64,000 nt of DNA from Fragilariopsis cylindrus CCMP1102 (Eukaryota > Bacillariophyta > Bacillariophyceae > Bacillariales > Bacillariaceae): assembly GCA_900095095.1 (NCBI GenBank), contig FMBT01000470.1, positions 23,325 through 87,324 on the forward strand. The letters are read 5' to 3'. Shown here in pieces: positions 52,198 through 64,000 of this stretch. The translations under genes and the position numbers were made by a program. The notes below the pieces were generated by a model. That model ran no database searches, had not been told where the DNA came from, and was given only the letters and a program-made list of their open reading frames with translations. The first letter of the stretch is position 1, and every line of letters begins with the position of its first letter.

Positions 52198-53477
52198 TTT
52201 ACAAAAATGGACGAGTCCTTAATCAATGCAAAATGACTTGTCCGAATTGAAAGGTTGCTATAACTAACGTATGTGTATACATAACATACAAAAAAGAGTG
52301 TTTGCGTGTTACATTATTTTATTTCCATTATTTGTATTATTATTCCTCTTTTCTTTCCGGTAAACCTCTTTCGTATCCCTCCTATCCGCAACTGACAGTC
52401 CACAGCAGTATCGTGTCGATTCCAGAATTTGGGAAAGGGTAACTTATTTACTTACATATATTATGATGTGTGTGACTATATTTTGATTCCCTCATCTTTT
52501 ATGTGCAAATTTCTCCATGTAATGAGTCAAGAAATTCCAAGTATAAAGTATAGATTGATACATAGCTTTGATCAGGGAAGATGTCATTCTTATTTTGATT
52601 GAAAGAAATATGTTCTTTATGTTCTTCAGACTGTGGCAAATCGAAATCATTTGTTTTTCCTGTATCTCACTACTGTAAATTGGCTTTGTGATCTTACTAA
52701 GATTATAGATTATGCTATTAAATTTCCATATCAGCCTATTGTCTTTTAATTTGATTGGTATTTATAGAATAGTGATGAGAACCAATATGGATTTGGCATG
52801 ATATAATGTTTTCAATGTTTTCTTCTTGACTTCTATCTTCTTTCCAGGCATATTTTAGACTATATAGACTGTGGCTGACTCCATCCAGTCACAAGGGACT
52901 TTGGCTTACATTTGCAATGATAAATATCTCAAAGATTTACTATGATTATTATCTTGCTTTAAAAAAAGTAGATAAAGCACACAATTTCCTAGATTGAAAG
53001 ACTCGTCTCCAGAGGGAAGGGGGGGGGGGGGGGGCATGTCAAAAACAGGTACTGGATAGAATGAATCAGGATGATGTCATACTGTATATTGTATAAACAA
53101 GCACACAGAGAGATGATCAGTACTAGCATAAAAAAATATTTTAGGTTTGTTGCGGGCCATCTTCCGTTCGCGCGAACAAAACTAGGGTTTGGAAATTTCG
53201 AAATTTCACTAGTTGCTTAAGTAAGTTACTGTGGGTGAAACTTTCAACGTGAAATTTCGTGAAGTTTCCATTAGGATTAGGAATGTAACTCGTGACACAA
53301 TTTTTTCCATTCACTAATTGAAAGCCATGACACATCAAACATCTCACTTTTTTGCCTGTGCAAGAAGGAAACACAAAATCAAAACATACTGTACTGCAGT
53401 GTACTGTACCGCATCACTTTCAGCTTTTAGCCTACATTCTACATTCACTACAAGCACTATCTGTAGTGCCTAGTACG
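52198..53477. other. 1.3-kb intergenic region with poly-G
   Basis: AT-rich apart from the G-run at 53019-53034. No conserved frame is seen. Confidence 0.55.
53019..53034 (+). repeat. G16 homopolymer
   Basis: Sixteen consecutive G in an otherwise AT-rich gap, a potential quadruplex and a likely site of read-length error. Confidence 0.9.
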
Positions 53478-55995
53478 ATGTCTCGCCTTCCAGTGAAACC
53501 TTTTTCGACTCATTCTAGTTTACTATACGTTACCGCCTTATTTGCTTTGGCAACCTCATCACAACCAGCTGCTTCCCTCGTCGCAAGCAATCCATCCTTT
53601 AGCCGGCTTTCCTCCTCAACATTTGGAATCCTCGGACGTTCATTATCGTCATCGTCTCAAACTTCTCTCAGTTCAACCACGGATCAGGAAGATTCAGTTG
53701 CGATATCTTCGGTCATGTCCGCCAACTCAATGACGCCAGCTTCAAAATTGAAAGCGTTACGTTCAAAAATGAAAGAACTATCAATTGATTGCTACATTAT
53801 TCCGACTGACGATCCTCATCTGAGTGGTAAGTCGAGAGTCAAGTCAACCTTGTGATAAATCAACCAGGTATTAATGAAATGTTCAATTTTTTCTTTTGTT
53901 ATTGTTGCTTACTATTATTCGACTGCATTCTGCAATTTTCTAGAATACGCTCCAACTGCATACATGCGACGTAAATTCCTGTCGGGTTTTGGTGGATCTT
54001 TTGGTACATGCGTCGTTACAAATGACGATGCATTGCTATGGACCGATTCTCGATACTGGAACGAGGCAGGTATGCAATTAGATTCGTCCTTGTGGAGTTT
54101 AATGAGACAGGGACAACCAAAAGTTCCAACTATAACGAAATATTTGAGCGAAAAAGCTATTAAAAAACTAGACAAAACAGCAGCAACTAATGGCGAAGAA
54201 ATCGAGGGAAAAACACTGAGAGTGGGTATAGATCCATTTGTTTTTCCTTCGTCATTTGCCGACGAATTCAACGAAGCTATGAAAAAGGAGGCGAAGGAAA
54301 AATTAAACGACGAAAACCTAGTCATCGGAGAATTAGTTGCATCTCATCCGAATTTGATTGATCCTATTTGGGGTGACGAAAGACCACCGATCCCCTACAA
54401 CCCGTTTCGAGTTCATCCTTTCGAGTTCTCTGGAATGACGGTGGAAAGTAAGGTTGCGAAGATTCGAGAAGAAATGGTGAACAAAAAAGCGACAATGGCA
54501 GTCTTTTGCACACTGGATGATGTTGCGTATTTGCTGAATATGAGATGCAAAGGTGACGTAAGCACTTGCCCAGTTGGACTGGCATATGCGGTTGTCACTT
54601 TAGATGATGTTACTTTGTATTGTGATAGCCGTAAGGTTGAATCATCCGATGTTCAAGAACATTTGTCTGAAGTTCGAATCAAGCCATACGAAGATATTGT
54701 TGACGATATTAAGCAACACGCCAATGACAAAGATTCAAACAATAAGGTCTGGATCGACAAATCTCGATCGAATTTGGCTTTGGTCAGGGTGATTCCAGAA
54801 ATGTTTTGTGTAATTGTCAAAATTTGATAACTTCTATGAAAGCCTGTAAAAATGAGCATGAGTTAAAGGGAATGCGCAAGGCGCACGTAGTCGATGGAGT
54901 TGCCATGGCCAATGGTATTGCTTGGCTAGAAGATAAGATTGTTGTTCAAGGGAAATCCGTCAGCGAAGTTGAAATCGACGAAGTTTTGACCGGATTTAGA
55001 GCTAAACAGCCTGGATTTTTGGAATGCTCCTTCCCAACTATTGCTGGCGTTGGTCGCAATGCTGCTATTATTCACTACAGTGCCAAACCAGGCAATCTAA
55101 TGAAGTACTTGGATACAAAGGAACCCGTACTAATCGATTCTGGAGGACAATATACATATGGAACAACTGATGTGACGAGGACTTGGCACTTTGGAAAAGC
55201 AACTATGGAATTTAAGGACGTCTATACTCGTGTTTTAAAAGGAAATATTGGTTTGGATAGCTTGATATTTCCCGAGAACACTCCCGGGTTTGTCTTGGAC
55301 GTACTTGCACGACAAAGTCTTTGGGAAGTACAAAAAGGTAAGTGATATCTGATTGCATATTAATCCTTTCTTTCGTTTGCTACATCACATTTTTACTAAA
55401 TTGAATGTTTTCAAAATGTGTTTTACACTGTTCGCAAAGATTATGGGCATGGTACAGGACATGGGGGTCGGAGCGGCGCTGAATGTTCATGAGGGTCCCT
55501 TTGGTATTAGCTCAAAGTATGGAAATCACGAAGGTTTAAAAAATGGTATGGTTGTCAGCAATGAACCTGGGTAAGTCTTCTTCTACTTCCGTCGATGGTG
55601 GGAAATATTGTCCATAGAAATCACGTTTTACGAGGCACTAACAATATTTTTTGTATTATGGTTTATTGTTTGAACAAGGTACTACGAGGATGGTGCTTTG
55701 GGATAAGAATCGAAAATTTACTAGAAATAAAAACGTCAACCCTGAACACAACAAAGAACAGGGAGAATCTGAATCAACAGGAAAGAAGTTCTTGTATCTT
55801 GAAAAATTAACAATGATCCCGATCCAGAAAAATCTCATCAACGTGTCGTTGCTAACGACGAAGGAGCTTGACTGGTTGGATGCGTATCATATGGAAGTTT
55901 TTGAAAATGTGAGCCCTCTGCTAGATGACGACAGTCTTGCAATGAAATGGCTGAAAAAATCTTGTGACAAAATTGATCGATCACCCATCGAATAG
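53478..55995 (+). CDS. Xaa-Pro aminopeptidase (M24B, APP-like), 4 exons, frame lesions
   Basis: The pita-bread M24 domain has its metal ligands: two Asp in LIDSGGQYTYGTTDVTRTW, His in HGTGHG and Glu in SNEPGYYEDG; a final ligand is expected in GIRIENLLEI. It removes the N-terminal residue before proline, using two metal ions. The N-terminal half (PTAYMRRKFLSGFGGSFG; LLWTDSRYWNEA) is the usual creatinase-like domain. Exons 53478-53826, 53944-55337, 55440-55570 and 55679-55995 have GT-AG ends with phases 1, 1 and 2. Homology changes frame near 54800, 55465 (a G5 run), 55700 (G-run) and 55735 (A5 run). The homopolymer placement suggests consensus errors. The N-terminus has a hydrophobic segment (YVTALFALATSS) and a Ser-rich tract, a possible targeting signal. 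Confidence 0.88.
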
Positions 55996-56059
55996 ATGCA
56001 ATAGTAAGCCGTAGTAGCATTATATACATTACACCTGAATCATGCACGTACGATATTAT

Positions 56060-58658
56060 CTAATGTTCATAGTCTAAATTATTCGACAGAATGTTCCCAA
56101 AGAATCGCAATTTTAGCAGGCCGCTGTCTTTCTTCCAAGGAAATGTTCTCCAGTATGTCTCGTGTGCTCTTTCCTTCGTGAAAAAGAAGCATCCATCGCA
56201 GCGAGATACCCCTAACGGACCTCTGCTAGGGTCTCCAATGGCTTTGCGTAAAACAGGTGTAGATATAGCGTAAACTCCAGATAAGATATTAATATGATAA
56301 CCAAGAGTTGCCATTTGCGCGAGACGAATGCTGTTGTAACACAACTTTCCACCGAATTCGTCGATTTCCCTAACCATATCCGACGAAATCATTCCAGTGT
56401 TCGGACCAAGATTATCAAAAAGGAGGATCGGGGATGTATCTGTAGCATATAAATTGTACTGGTATTTTTCAGTAAGAAGACTTGTCAATTTTGACTGAAT
56501 ATTGTCAAGGGCCGACGCTTGTTTCTCTACAGTCATCTCATACATAGGCACTGCCTTCTGATTTGGAAGTCGTTGTGAGAATTCCCACCACAGTTTTTTC
56601 GATTTCGATCATTCCAAAAGAACTGTTCTCTTCATTCTCAAGGCTAGCATTATCCCCTTCGCATTCACCTTCTTCGACCTTTGATACAGGTTTGAGTCTC
56701 CCGTCTAAATGTGCCTGATTCAATGCATCCATGGTAAAATCGTGATCTCCATCTACGAGACCGAATTGTGGAATTATATAGACCGCTCCAGGTGAATCTT
56801 CATGAATTTGAGCCGTTCGATGCGCTAAATAAGATGTGTCTTGAGACGGAATAATACCTCGTTCTAGTTCGTACCCAGCTATCACAAATCGCGTTGGAGA
56901 AGCATCTATAGCCATGTTCATCAGCGCTTTCCGACTGACAGTGTCAGGTTTTTCACTGAATATGGCGGCCACCAATACAGTATCCATTCCGAAGTTGGAT
57001 AGATTAGATTCGGGTCCAAGTTTCGACCTCATCGTGGTAATGAATTCAGGGGTTGCACCGGCTACATGAACCACGATCACTACCGGTTGTCCTTGCCACC
57101 GATTTAGGTAAAGAGCTAATATCTTAAAAAAGCCTTGAATGGCTTCCGAGTCAGATAATTGGTCTGCATGCAGTTGTAACGTAATCGCCATCGTGACTTC
57201 CAAATCTAAATCTACCTTAGACCAAGCAGGCGCCCCCGACAAAATTTCAACGTTGAGCGAATCCCTCCAGGATGTAACGAACTTGCATTCTGTGGTTGGC
57301 GGACTCTCTTTCATGGCAGATTGCAAACAATAAAAACGATGCGGAAGCTGTTCTCGATCATTGCTTTCGATACCATGCCATTGGAAAAGTGTATGACCAA
57401 GAGGGGAAGGTACCACAACCTTTTCTGAATCATTGTCTCGACTTTTCCCTCCACTAGTTCTACGTTTGTCAGCACTGGTGGAGTAGAATGGTAGTATCCC
57501 TTCCTTGGATAGAACAAAGCCTGCAAATGGTCCATTTCGTTGAAAGCCTCCAAGCTGTGCCCTTCGGTAATAGCGTTTCCATTCTTGAAAATGAAAGAAG
57601 GGAGCTGTTACGATATCTCCTGGTAACTTTACTAACTCGTACTTTTCTTTATAAAGCTGTCCGTGAATCCAGTATATGGTATCAGTCGAGTCAACACCAT
57701 CTATGCACAGTCTTGATTGATACTTCTTTTGAGCCCAATACATACACTTGACGCTTTCTTTTTCGATCATTGGCAATATTTCTCGTTTCCCCACAGACTT
57801 ATATAAGAGAGTATTGGGATCGTTGTAAATTGACCCTTTCCTTTCAAACCAATCAGAAGGTATCGTCGACAATCCTCTCCGATTGTCCATTCCAGCTTTA
57901 TAAATGATCGTTCGATCCTTTTTCTTTCCTGTGCCCACATACACGCCATGTGTATAAGCGGTATCTTTATCTTCTTTCTTCTTCTTTTCCTGTTCTGCAT
58001 CTGTAAAGGCCTTCACAGCATATTTGATCTTGATATCATCTCGTTCTAGAACTGCCGCCGAATAACATCCCTCTGCCGATTCGAAATGTAACGTCTCTTC
58101 TTTCGAAAGGACTTGTTCGAAACGCGTATCCATGTGGGATAGATAGTCACATGGACGCCAAAGTTGATTAATTTTTTCTGGATCGTTTCGGTGGATTGTA
58201 AATTGGCCTCTTAGGTCTGGAATAAGAAAAATATAATCTTGTTTGGTTAGTTCTACTATACTGTATGACACGACACGACACGACACGACACGACACGACA
58301 TGACAAAGCACAGCACGATACGATACGACAAAGCACAACATAAACTTACAAACTCTGTGTTGATCACCGAACCCGTACGTAACGATATCGAATTCGGTTA
58401 ATTCATCAGGCGTAATCCATCGTTCTAAGTCTCCAAACATTATATCCAAATCAGAATATCCCCTATAAGCAAAAACAAAAAAAAACAATAATAGGATACG
58501 ATAAAAAGATAATCGTAAGTAACATTTAAAAAAATCCGACTAACATAACAGACTAATACCCTCCGTTTTTTTCATTCCTTATGTTTGGCTTTGTTGCTGT
58601 GTCTATTGCTGTGTGTGCGTCGCTGCTATATTCAAATACAAACTAAAATCGATTTTGA

Positions 58659-58700
<42 letters not shown>

Positions 58701-59430
58701 ATAATCTCACTCACCAATGAGTATACCCGTCAAGATAATGTTGAAATATATGTCCCAACGCTGGCTTAAATTCAACCATTACATACGGATAGTTTCGAAT
58801 ATACTTGGTTAGGATACCAGCAAGTTTTTCTTTTGATCCACCCAATTTTAATTCCTGTTCAGGTTTGCCGTCAACGACCTTTACCAACGCACGAGAAATC
58901 CCTTCTAAGCTTCCCAGGGAATGAAAAATTACATTTTCTGGACAGGAAAATAACGCACGTGTAGTATCATCGGTTGTACTACTGCTGAGTTTTTCTGTGG
59001 TGGTATCACTACTTTTTTGTGGATGGTAGGGATCAAGCACTCCATCATGTATGAGTAAAAAGTCAACCAGACTAGCAGATCCTCCTGCCGTCGCACAAAA
59101 AAGTTCGAGATATGATGGAATTGCGTCGGGACTTTCGCCAATAAATGGGATAATGATCGCAATACGATGTTTTTGTTGGATTTTTCCTTCATTACTAATG
59201 TTCCCTGTCATTTTATGACGGAGACTGGCAGAGAATGATAACGATGACGGATCTTGTTGAATGTGATTGATTTCATTGTTATTTGGTGATGTCATGTAGA
59301 TAAAGAAGGAAAAAGAAATACATGCAATAAATACAATTAAGCATCCTATTCTGAATGGGTGTGGCAGAGATATCGAGATGATAGTTTTCTGTCGATCAGA
59401 ACGTAGATGTTGAGAATTGTTTCGTCTCAT
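56060..59430 (-). CDS. two-domain glycosyltransferase (DUF6625-like plus GT49-like), 3 exons
   Basis: The protein is type II: a short basic N-tail, one helix (IGCLIVFIACISFSFFIYM) and a luminal part. Domain 1 (exons 1, 2 and the start of 3) shows IIIPFIGESPD, KPALGHIF, then GYSDLDIMFGD with a DxD metal-nucleotide motif, and GQFTIHRN, the plan of DUF6625/GT-A transferases. Domain 2 (about 57200-56060) shows ALMNMAIDASPTRFVIAGYE and LSGVYAIS, resembling the glyco_transf_49 domain of LARGE/B4GAT1. Exons 59430-58715, 58462-58350 and 58216-56060 join with GTGAGT..TATAG and GTAAGT..TCCAG and restore WGYSDLD and HRVYLRG. One frame change near 56600 links the last 160 residues. Sugar and acceptor are unknown; Golgi location is inferred from topology. 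Confidence 0.72.
58662..58699 (+). repeat. (CT)n microsatellite inside an intron
   Basis: About 18 CT units lie in the first intron of the glycosyltransferase gene, and a (CGACA)n run at 58268-58302 lies in the second. Confidence 0.9.
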
Positions 59431-60182
59431 GTTGATTCGATTCTGCTGATGCGGATGCTGTTGCTGATGCTGTTGCTGATGCTAAAATATTTTTACCGAT
59501 GAACCGATGAAAGTTAACGCAAATGCAGTACCGGAACCATAATCTTTTTCAGAAGAATAATAGGGGGTTACCGCTTATGTGCCTGGGATGTTTTTAAATT
59601 GATCAGCACGGCGGTATGTTTTTGTTTTCTTGTGTCGCTACTAATTGTTGAGAGCAATGTAAAACAGGATGTAAAATAAAACATATATAATACATGAGAA
59701 TAGGAAACTTAGTTCATTCGTTTAAAATTTTTATCGCAGTATCAAAATTTAAAATTTCCGACTCAATCGACCCGCATTTATTTTTAATATTAGCCAATAA
59801 GAAGCATTATTTTTTCCTTTCACCTTCATACAGCACGACTCACTCACAACAAAATCAACACAAAAGACACATAGACACATCTCTTGCGAATAACGATCTT
59901 TTCACACAAAAAACTACTACGTTAAACGTTAACAGAACTTACTGTGTTTATGAAGATGCTGATGATGCGTAACAGCTCCTTCTGTTATTCTATTCATCTT
60001 ATTGGTTTGTAAAGATCTGCTAACCGATACTGTACTGAACAAAGAAAAAGGGGGGAAATCGCGAGTTGCTTTGAGAAAGAAAAAAGAAAAAACGAAATAA
60101 AGCTCAAAACAAAAGGTGGAATAGTTTCCTGTTTAATATAATATTTTAATACTTTACGACGTACTGTATTTCTTAGGAAATA
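59431..60182. other. divergent promoter region
   Basis: It lies between the glycosyltransferase (-) and TMEM184-like (+) starts. It begins with GCTGATGCT repeats (59442-59480). No gene is seen. Confidence 0.5.
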
Positions 60183-61745
60183 ATGTCGATGTCGGGAGGT
60201 ACGAGTCATCCATCCAACACGTTTTCTATTGGTCCCCCATCCTCATCGTCACCAGATGATCCTAACGATTCTGGTCTCATGGACGATAATGAGTTGACAA
60301 CTGGTCTTTTGGTTGATGACAACGAAAACAGCGGTGACAGTAACGGTATAGCAAACAATAACAATAACGACGATAATAACGATAATGACAATGAAGATAC
60401 TACCCCGTCATCACGCCAATTGGCTGCCGCTGCGAACCGACGCCATTCGAGCGTTCGATTGGTTATGAGAAAGATCGGTGCATACCTCTTGTCTGGAACT
60501 TTGTTGGCTATGGTACTGCTAGTTCCAATCATTATTTATAGAGCCCTTTCTGTTCGGAAACTCGATATAGCTGCTTGGCACTCAGCATACATAATGGTTG
60601 CTGGTACTCTCATACTATCTGCACGGCTCATATACCTTCATTTTACACATTGTACATGCCTGGTGTACAAAAATATGTCGTTCGGATCATCTTTATGGTA
60701 CCCTTGTATTCTGTTCAGTCTTGGCTTAGTCTTCGATTCCACCACGCACGCATATATATCGATACTATACGCGACTTATACGAAGCATTCGTTATCGCAA
60801 GCTTCGTATATTATATCATCGAGCTTTTGGGTGGAGAAGAAGCTATGGTAAATATGCTCCGCCAAAAGGTTCGAAGAGATCCAAGTTTGGCTCAACATTT
60901 AGGGCATCACCATTTCCCGTTCAACTTCATCCTAGAACCTTGGGATCTGGGAGTTGAATTTATGTTGCAATGCAAACACGGCGTCCTGCAATATGTTGTG
61001 GCCAAAACGGCATTTACAATTTTAACGTATATCTTCCTATCTCTTGGTATGTATGGTGAAGGGGAGTTTGTGTGGACATCTCCTTATCCCTACCTAGCCT
61101 TCTTAATGAATATCAGCGTGATGTATGCGCTCTATTCTTTGGTCAAACTCTTTCATGCTGTTCACGATGAACTACGCCAGCCAATCGATTGGCATCCCCT
61201 TGGTAAATTTCTGTGTGTAAAGGGTGTCGTCTTCTTCACATGGTGGCAAGGCGTTCTTATATTCTATCTAAAGGCCCATGGTATAATTGACGATATTGGT
61301 TCATGGACGGGAGAAGACGTGGCTAATGGGCTGATTGACTATTGTATCTGTGTAGAAATGGTCGGCTTCGCAATCGCACACTCTTTCACCTTCACGTATA
61401 AAGAATATCTACCATCGACAGTAGAGGCAGCCATTGTGGGCTATGAAGAAGTCCAGCAACAGCCTCCTAGTAACAACAGCGACGGAAGCATGGGTGGCGA
61501 AAGTCAAGGGCTTTCCTACCATCCACCAGAGATGCTAGCACGGCCGATGAATATGAAGGATGCCTTCTGGAGCTCAACGTTGCCATCAGAAACTCTACAT
61601 GATATTCGACGCTTACAAAAATGGCGTCATACACGCAGCGGCTCAAGTTAATGATTCCGGTACTATTTCTCTACAGGGTATGTCAAGTTCTGACAATGAC
61701 GACGACCGACCGGGTCCACAGCAACAGCAACAGCATTTCGTATAA
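60183..61745 (+). CDS. TMEM184/Ost-alpha-family membrane protein, frame lesions
   Basis: About seven hydrophobic segments and family blocks are present: MPGVQKYVVRIIFMVPLY, DTIRDLYEAFVIASFVYYI, then FTWWQGVLIFYL and EMVGFAIAHSFTF. This is the organic-solute-transporter alpha/TMEM184/LAZ1 family, known from transport and endomembrane trafficking; the substrate is unknown. The N-terminal 80 residues are soluble, Asn/Asp-rich and low in complexity. The homology moves one frame near 60650, inside the first loop. The C-tail stops at 61651 in the main frame, but a second one-base change near 61648 would extend it to 61745 with an acidic Gln tail; the end is therefore uncertain. The ATG at 60183 is the first. 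Confidence 0.82.
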
Positions 61746-63370
61746 TATTAGAAATGCCTCTAGTAGCATTTTTTGATTGTACTGTATCAGTGTTCATTTA
61801 GTTATAGACGAAAGCGAAGAATGACTATGCCATTTTTTATGTGTGTTATACATTATAAGCAGCTCTAATAAATAATACGGATGGGTTCGACGCCGATCAA
61901 AATTCCAATTTTAAGGTCCCAGAAACATCCATTCTCCTTCAACTGCAGTACAACTATGAAAGAAAATCCAGCGCTTCTCATCTTCCCAATTCCAAACACA
62001 TGCATACAATAATTGGAAAGCCCTTTCTTTCCAAACAAAAGGTAAATTAAGACCTAAAATTTACCACCAGGAATTTGTCAGTAATACCACAATTAATTAT
62101 AAGCTTATTATTAGCCATCAAAAATGAAACAAACAAATGAGTAACGTTGCTGACAGAACTACACGCATTATGGGGTAATGTAGAATGAGGTTTGTTTGTG
62201 GTACGAATACAGAGTCAAATTTTAACATGTCATAAAGGTACTGTACAAAAAAGCGAATAAATGAATATTGAAGAACTGATTATTATTATGAGCTAAACAG
62301 TAGTGTTACAGTGTTGTCTCTTGGCTGCATTATATTATTAGATATTTTAATACAGCAATTTGTTTTGTACTTTTACTGCATTGGATCCTTCGTAGAAAAT
62401 GTGCACATTTGCGGTGTTTTAAACATAAAAATCACATTAAAAATTCAGTGCAGTGACTGCTATTGCAAAACATCAAAATTTCAGATTTCTAACACAGTGT
62501 AATGCAATAGCAAATGGGGGCTTCAAATAGAGATAGAACCACTGGTATGTGTAGCCAGTTAATGGAAGATGGAATAGAAGTTATAATGTAATATATTATA
62601 GTAATCGGTTGAAGTAGGATCACGGTATATCAAAAAGTGTATAATATTATGTAAATGAGACGTGTAAAGAAGAATTTCAGTAAAAAACAATTTAAGCCAC
62701 TTGCCCTAGTCGTGGTGTTACCGTTAATGGGAGCGTTATTCTTTTTTAATTTTCTAAAATACTTTATTTTTTGTGAAAACAGTAACGTTAAGTAAGCAAG
62801 CGACAATCTTTTTTGCTACAGCACTGAGATCTCGCAAGAGTGATTTAAAAATAAGACTTCTTAAAAATAAAACAATTAAAAATATATCTAACGCAATTGG
62901 TTATTTCTTAGTTACATACGTACTCTGTAACTCAATCAAGCCCGGGGGAGGTTTTTGTAAGTAATTTAGGCCTCCAACTTTTATTAGCGCTTGCTTTATT
63001 CTATCTGCTGTAGCATATTGGTCTTCGCCTACCGGTACGGCGCTCATATCTTGTCGCATTATGTGAAGTACATACCATAATTAAAACTGTAACGCAGCCA
63101 CTCAGCAAGCTTCTTGTACAATACATGCATGTACAACAAACAACATCTTTTCAATTCCGTGTCAACGTTGTTAACTTGTTGCACTTATCGAGTACATTTG
63201 GAATCGATTGGATTGACTACTACTTGCGTATATCATACCAAAAAAAATTGATCTTGAAGACATAATCCCGGGACACTTGGATTTTTGTTTTCATCGGTGT
63301 ATTTAAACTATCTTATTTATATAAATTATTGTTGTCAATTTGTTTTAATATTTAATAAATAACGAAAAAA
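61746..63370. other. 1.6-kb intergenic region
   Basis: AT-rich; short frames only, none with recognisable content. It includes the upstream flank of the PLC-like gene. Confidence 0.55.
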
Positions 63371-64000
63371 ATGGATTTCACCTCTCGTTATTGCCGAAGG
63401 CGCGTCGAAGGGTCGATGACTTGTCCAAGTGCGTCGATAGCTGTTAATTGCTGCCAAGTTGCTTGTTGCATCCCAACGATTCCTGCTATAGATTTCCCAA
63501 TCAGTCTCCATCCTGACTGGATGAGTAATCTCGTTCAAAGTGTCCCCGACGTTGCATTGGGAGATGTTGTCATCCCGGGAACACACGACTCTGCCTCGTA
63601 TTCTATCCCATCCTACAAGTTTTACTCGGCTGTTGGACGGACACAAAATGTTTCTGTTTTGGAGCAATTGCACCGTGGTACACGTTTCCTTGATTTACGC
63701 ATCGCTGGGTCCGGAAAGGATGTCTATATTTTCCATGGTTGTTTGAAGGGTTGCAAATTTGAACGCATCCTGGATGATATCCATTTATTCTGTCAAGATT
63801 TTCCTGGTGAATTCTTGGTCATCAAGGTGGTGGCCGAATATGGTCGTGCATTTGATCCTAAATTGAAAAAGAAGGCACTGGATATCATTCAATCGTCCTT
63901 GGGAGACAAATTATTCCAAGGACCGTCCGTCGATAAACTTCTAGAAACACCCTTAAGAGATCTGACCCATTGAAGGGTCAGCAAGCGTGTTGTTTATTCT
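63371..64000 (+). CDS. PI-PLC X-domain-like phosphodiesterase, cut by window edge
   Basis: Family blocks are VVIPGTHDSASYSI, with the first catalytic His, LHRGTRFLDLRI, and IFHGCLKG, with the second His; GEFLVIKV follows. This matches the X-domain of bacterial-type or PLCXD PI-phospholipases, which cleave phosphoinositides without a Y-domain or calcium-binding set. The N-terminal 55 residues are Cys-rich and unrelated. TGA at 63971-63973 interrupts, yet the same frame continues beyond it as VSKRVVYS, matching the next beta-strand of the fold, up to the right edge. The stop is thus either a lesion, a consensus error or part of an intron. Confidence 0.8.

Overview
The window looks like nuclear DNA of a diatom (photosynthetic stramenopile). 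The support is: short GT-AG introns of about 85-250 nt that restore conserved reading frames; several N-termini built as a signal peptide followed by an ASAF-like Phe motif (FAF, DAF, QAF), the diatom plastid import signature; a Ty1/copia element of the diatom type; a pair of bHLH-PAS regulators of the kind found in diatoms; and long Asn/Gln/Ser-coding microsatellites. Genus and species cannot be told from this sequence alone.

Layout. 1-7007: 5'-clipped, decayed copia retrotransposon (protease, integrase, RT, RNase H, then 3' LTR). 7194-8588: AT-rich leucine-rich-repeat gene. 9003-9934 (-): frameshifted Harbinger/IS5-like DDE transposase remnant, followed by a 40-bp-arm inverted repeat. 10975-12968: cystathionine gamma-synthase-like PLP enzyme whose 5' exon is recovered by a predicted intron. 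13388-15383: divergent pair of probable plastid proteins (ABM-domain monooxygenase; RRM protein). 16147-18398: ABCG half-transporter with one frameshift. 19659-21331: two-pore K+ channel, three exons. 21987-24413: prolyl-4-hydroxylase-like 2OG-Fe(II) oxygenase, four exons, with a 934-nt intron made of protein-like tandem repeats. 24814-27401 (-): badly decayed type I receptor-like gene with a DUF6824-like tail. 29091-33806: an intact protein of about 1571 residues with OB-fold/zinc-ribbon features (CTC1-like guess). 34058-34507 (-): organellar HU-family protein. 35370-38207: a possible short peptide and a three-exon orphan with a PPYPHH minisatellite. 38750-39958 (-): unknown probable plastid protein. 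41146-47029: two bHLH-PAS factors arranged head to head. 47454-49119 (-): cis-prenyltransferase. 49646-52197: multi-KH RNA-binding protein. 53478-55995: Xaa-Pro aminopeptidase. 56060-59430 (-): large Golgi-type glycosyltransferase with DUF6625-like and GT49-like halves. 60183-61745: TMEM184/Ost-alpha-like membrane protein. 63371-end: PI-PLC X-domain protein cut by the window edge.

The genes are single transcription units, not operons, and most look like ordinary housekeeping or signalling genes. Two themes stand out. First, the bHLH-PAS pair shares an identical phase-0 intron and a short homologous last exon, so it is a duplicated regulatory module with a shared upstream region of about 2 kb holding a perfect G-box; circadian-type (RITMO1-like) function is an inference. 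Second, conserved genes from about 49.6 kb to the right edge nearly all carry one to four single-base frameshifts, several in homopolymers, while 29-49 kb holds long intact frames. That pattern points to local consensus errors rather than mass pseudogenisation, and it should temper any pseudogene call made on one lesion.
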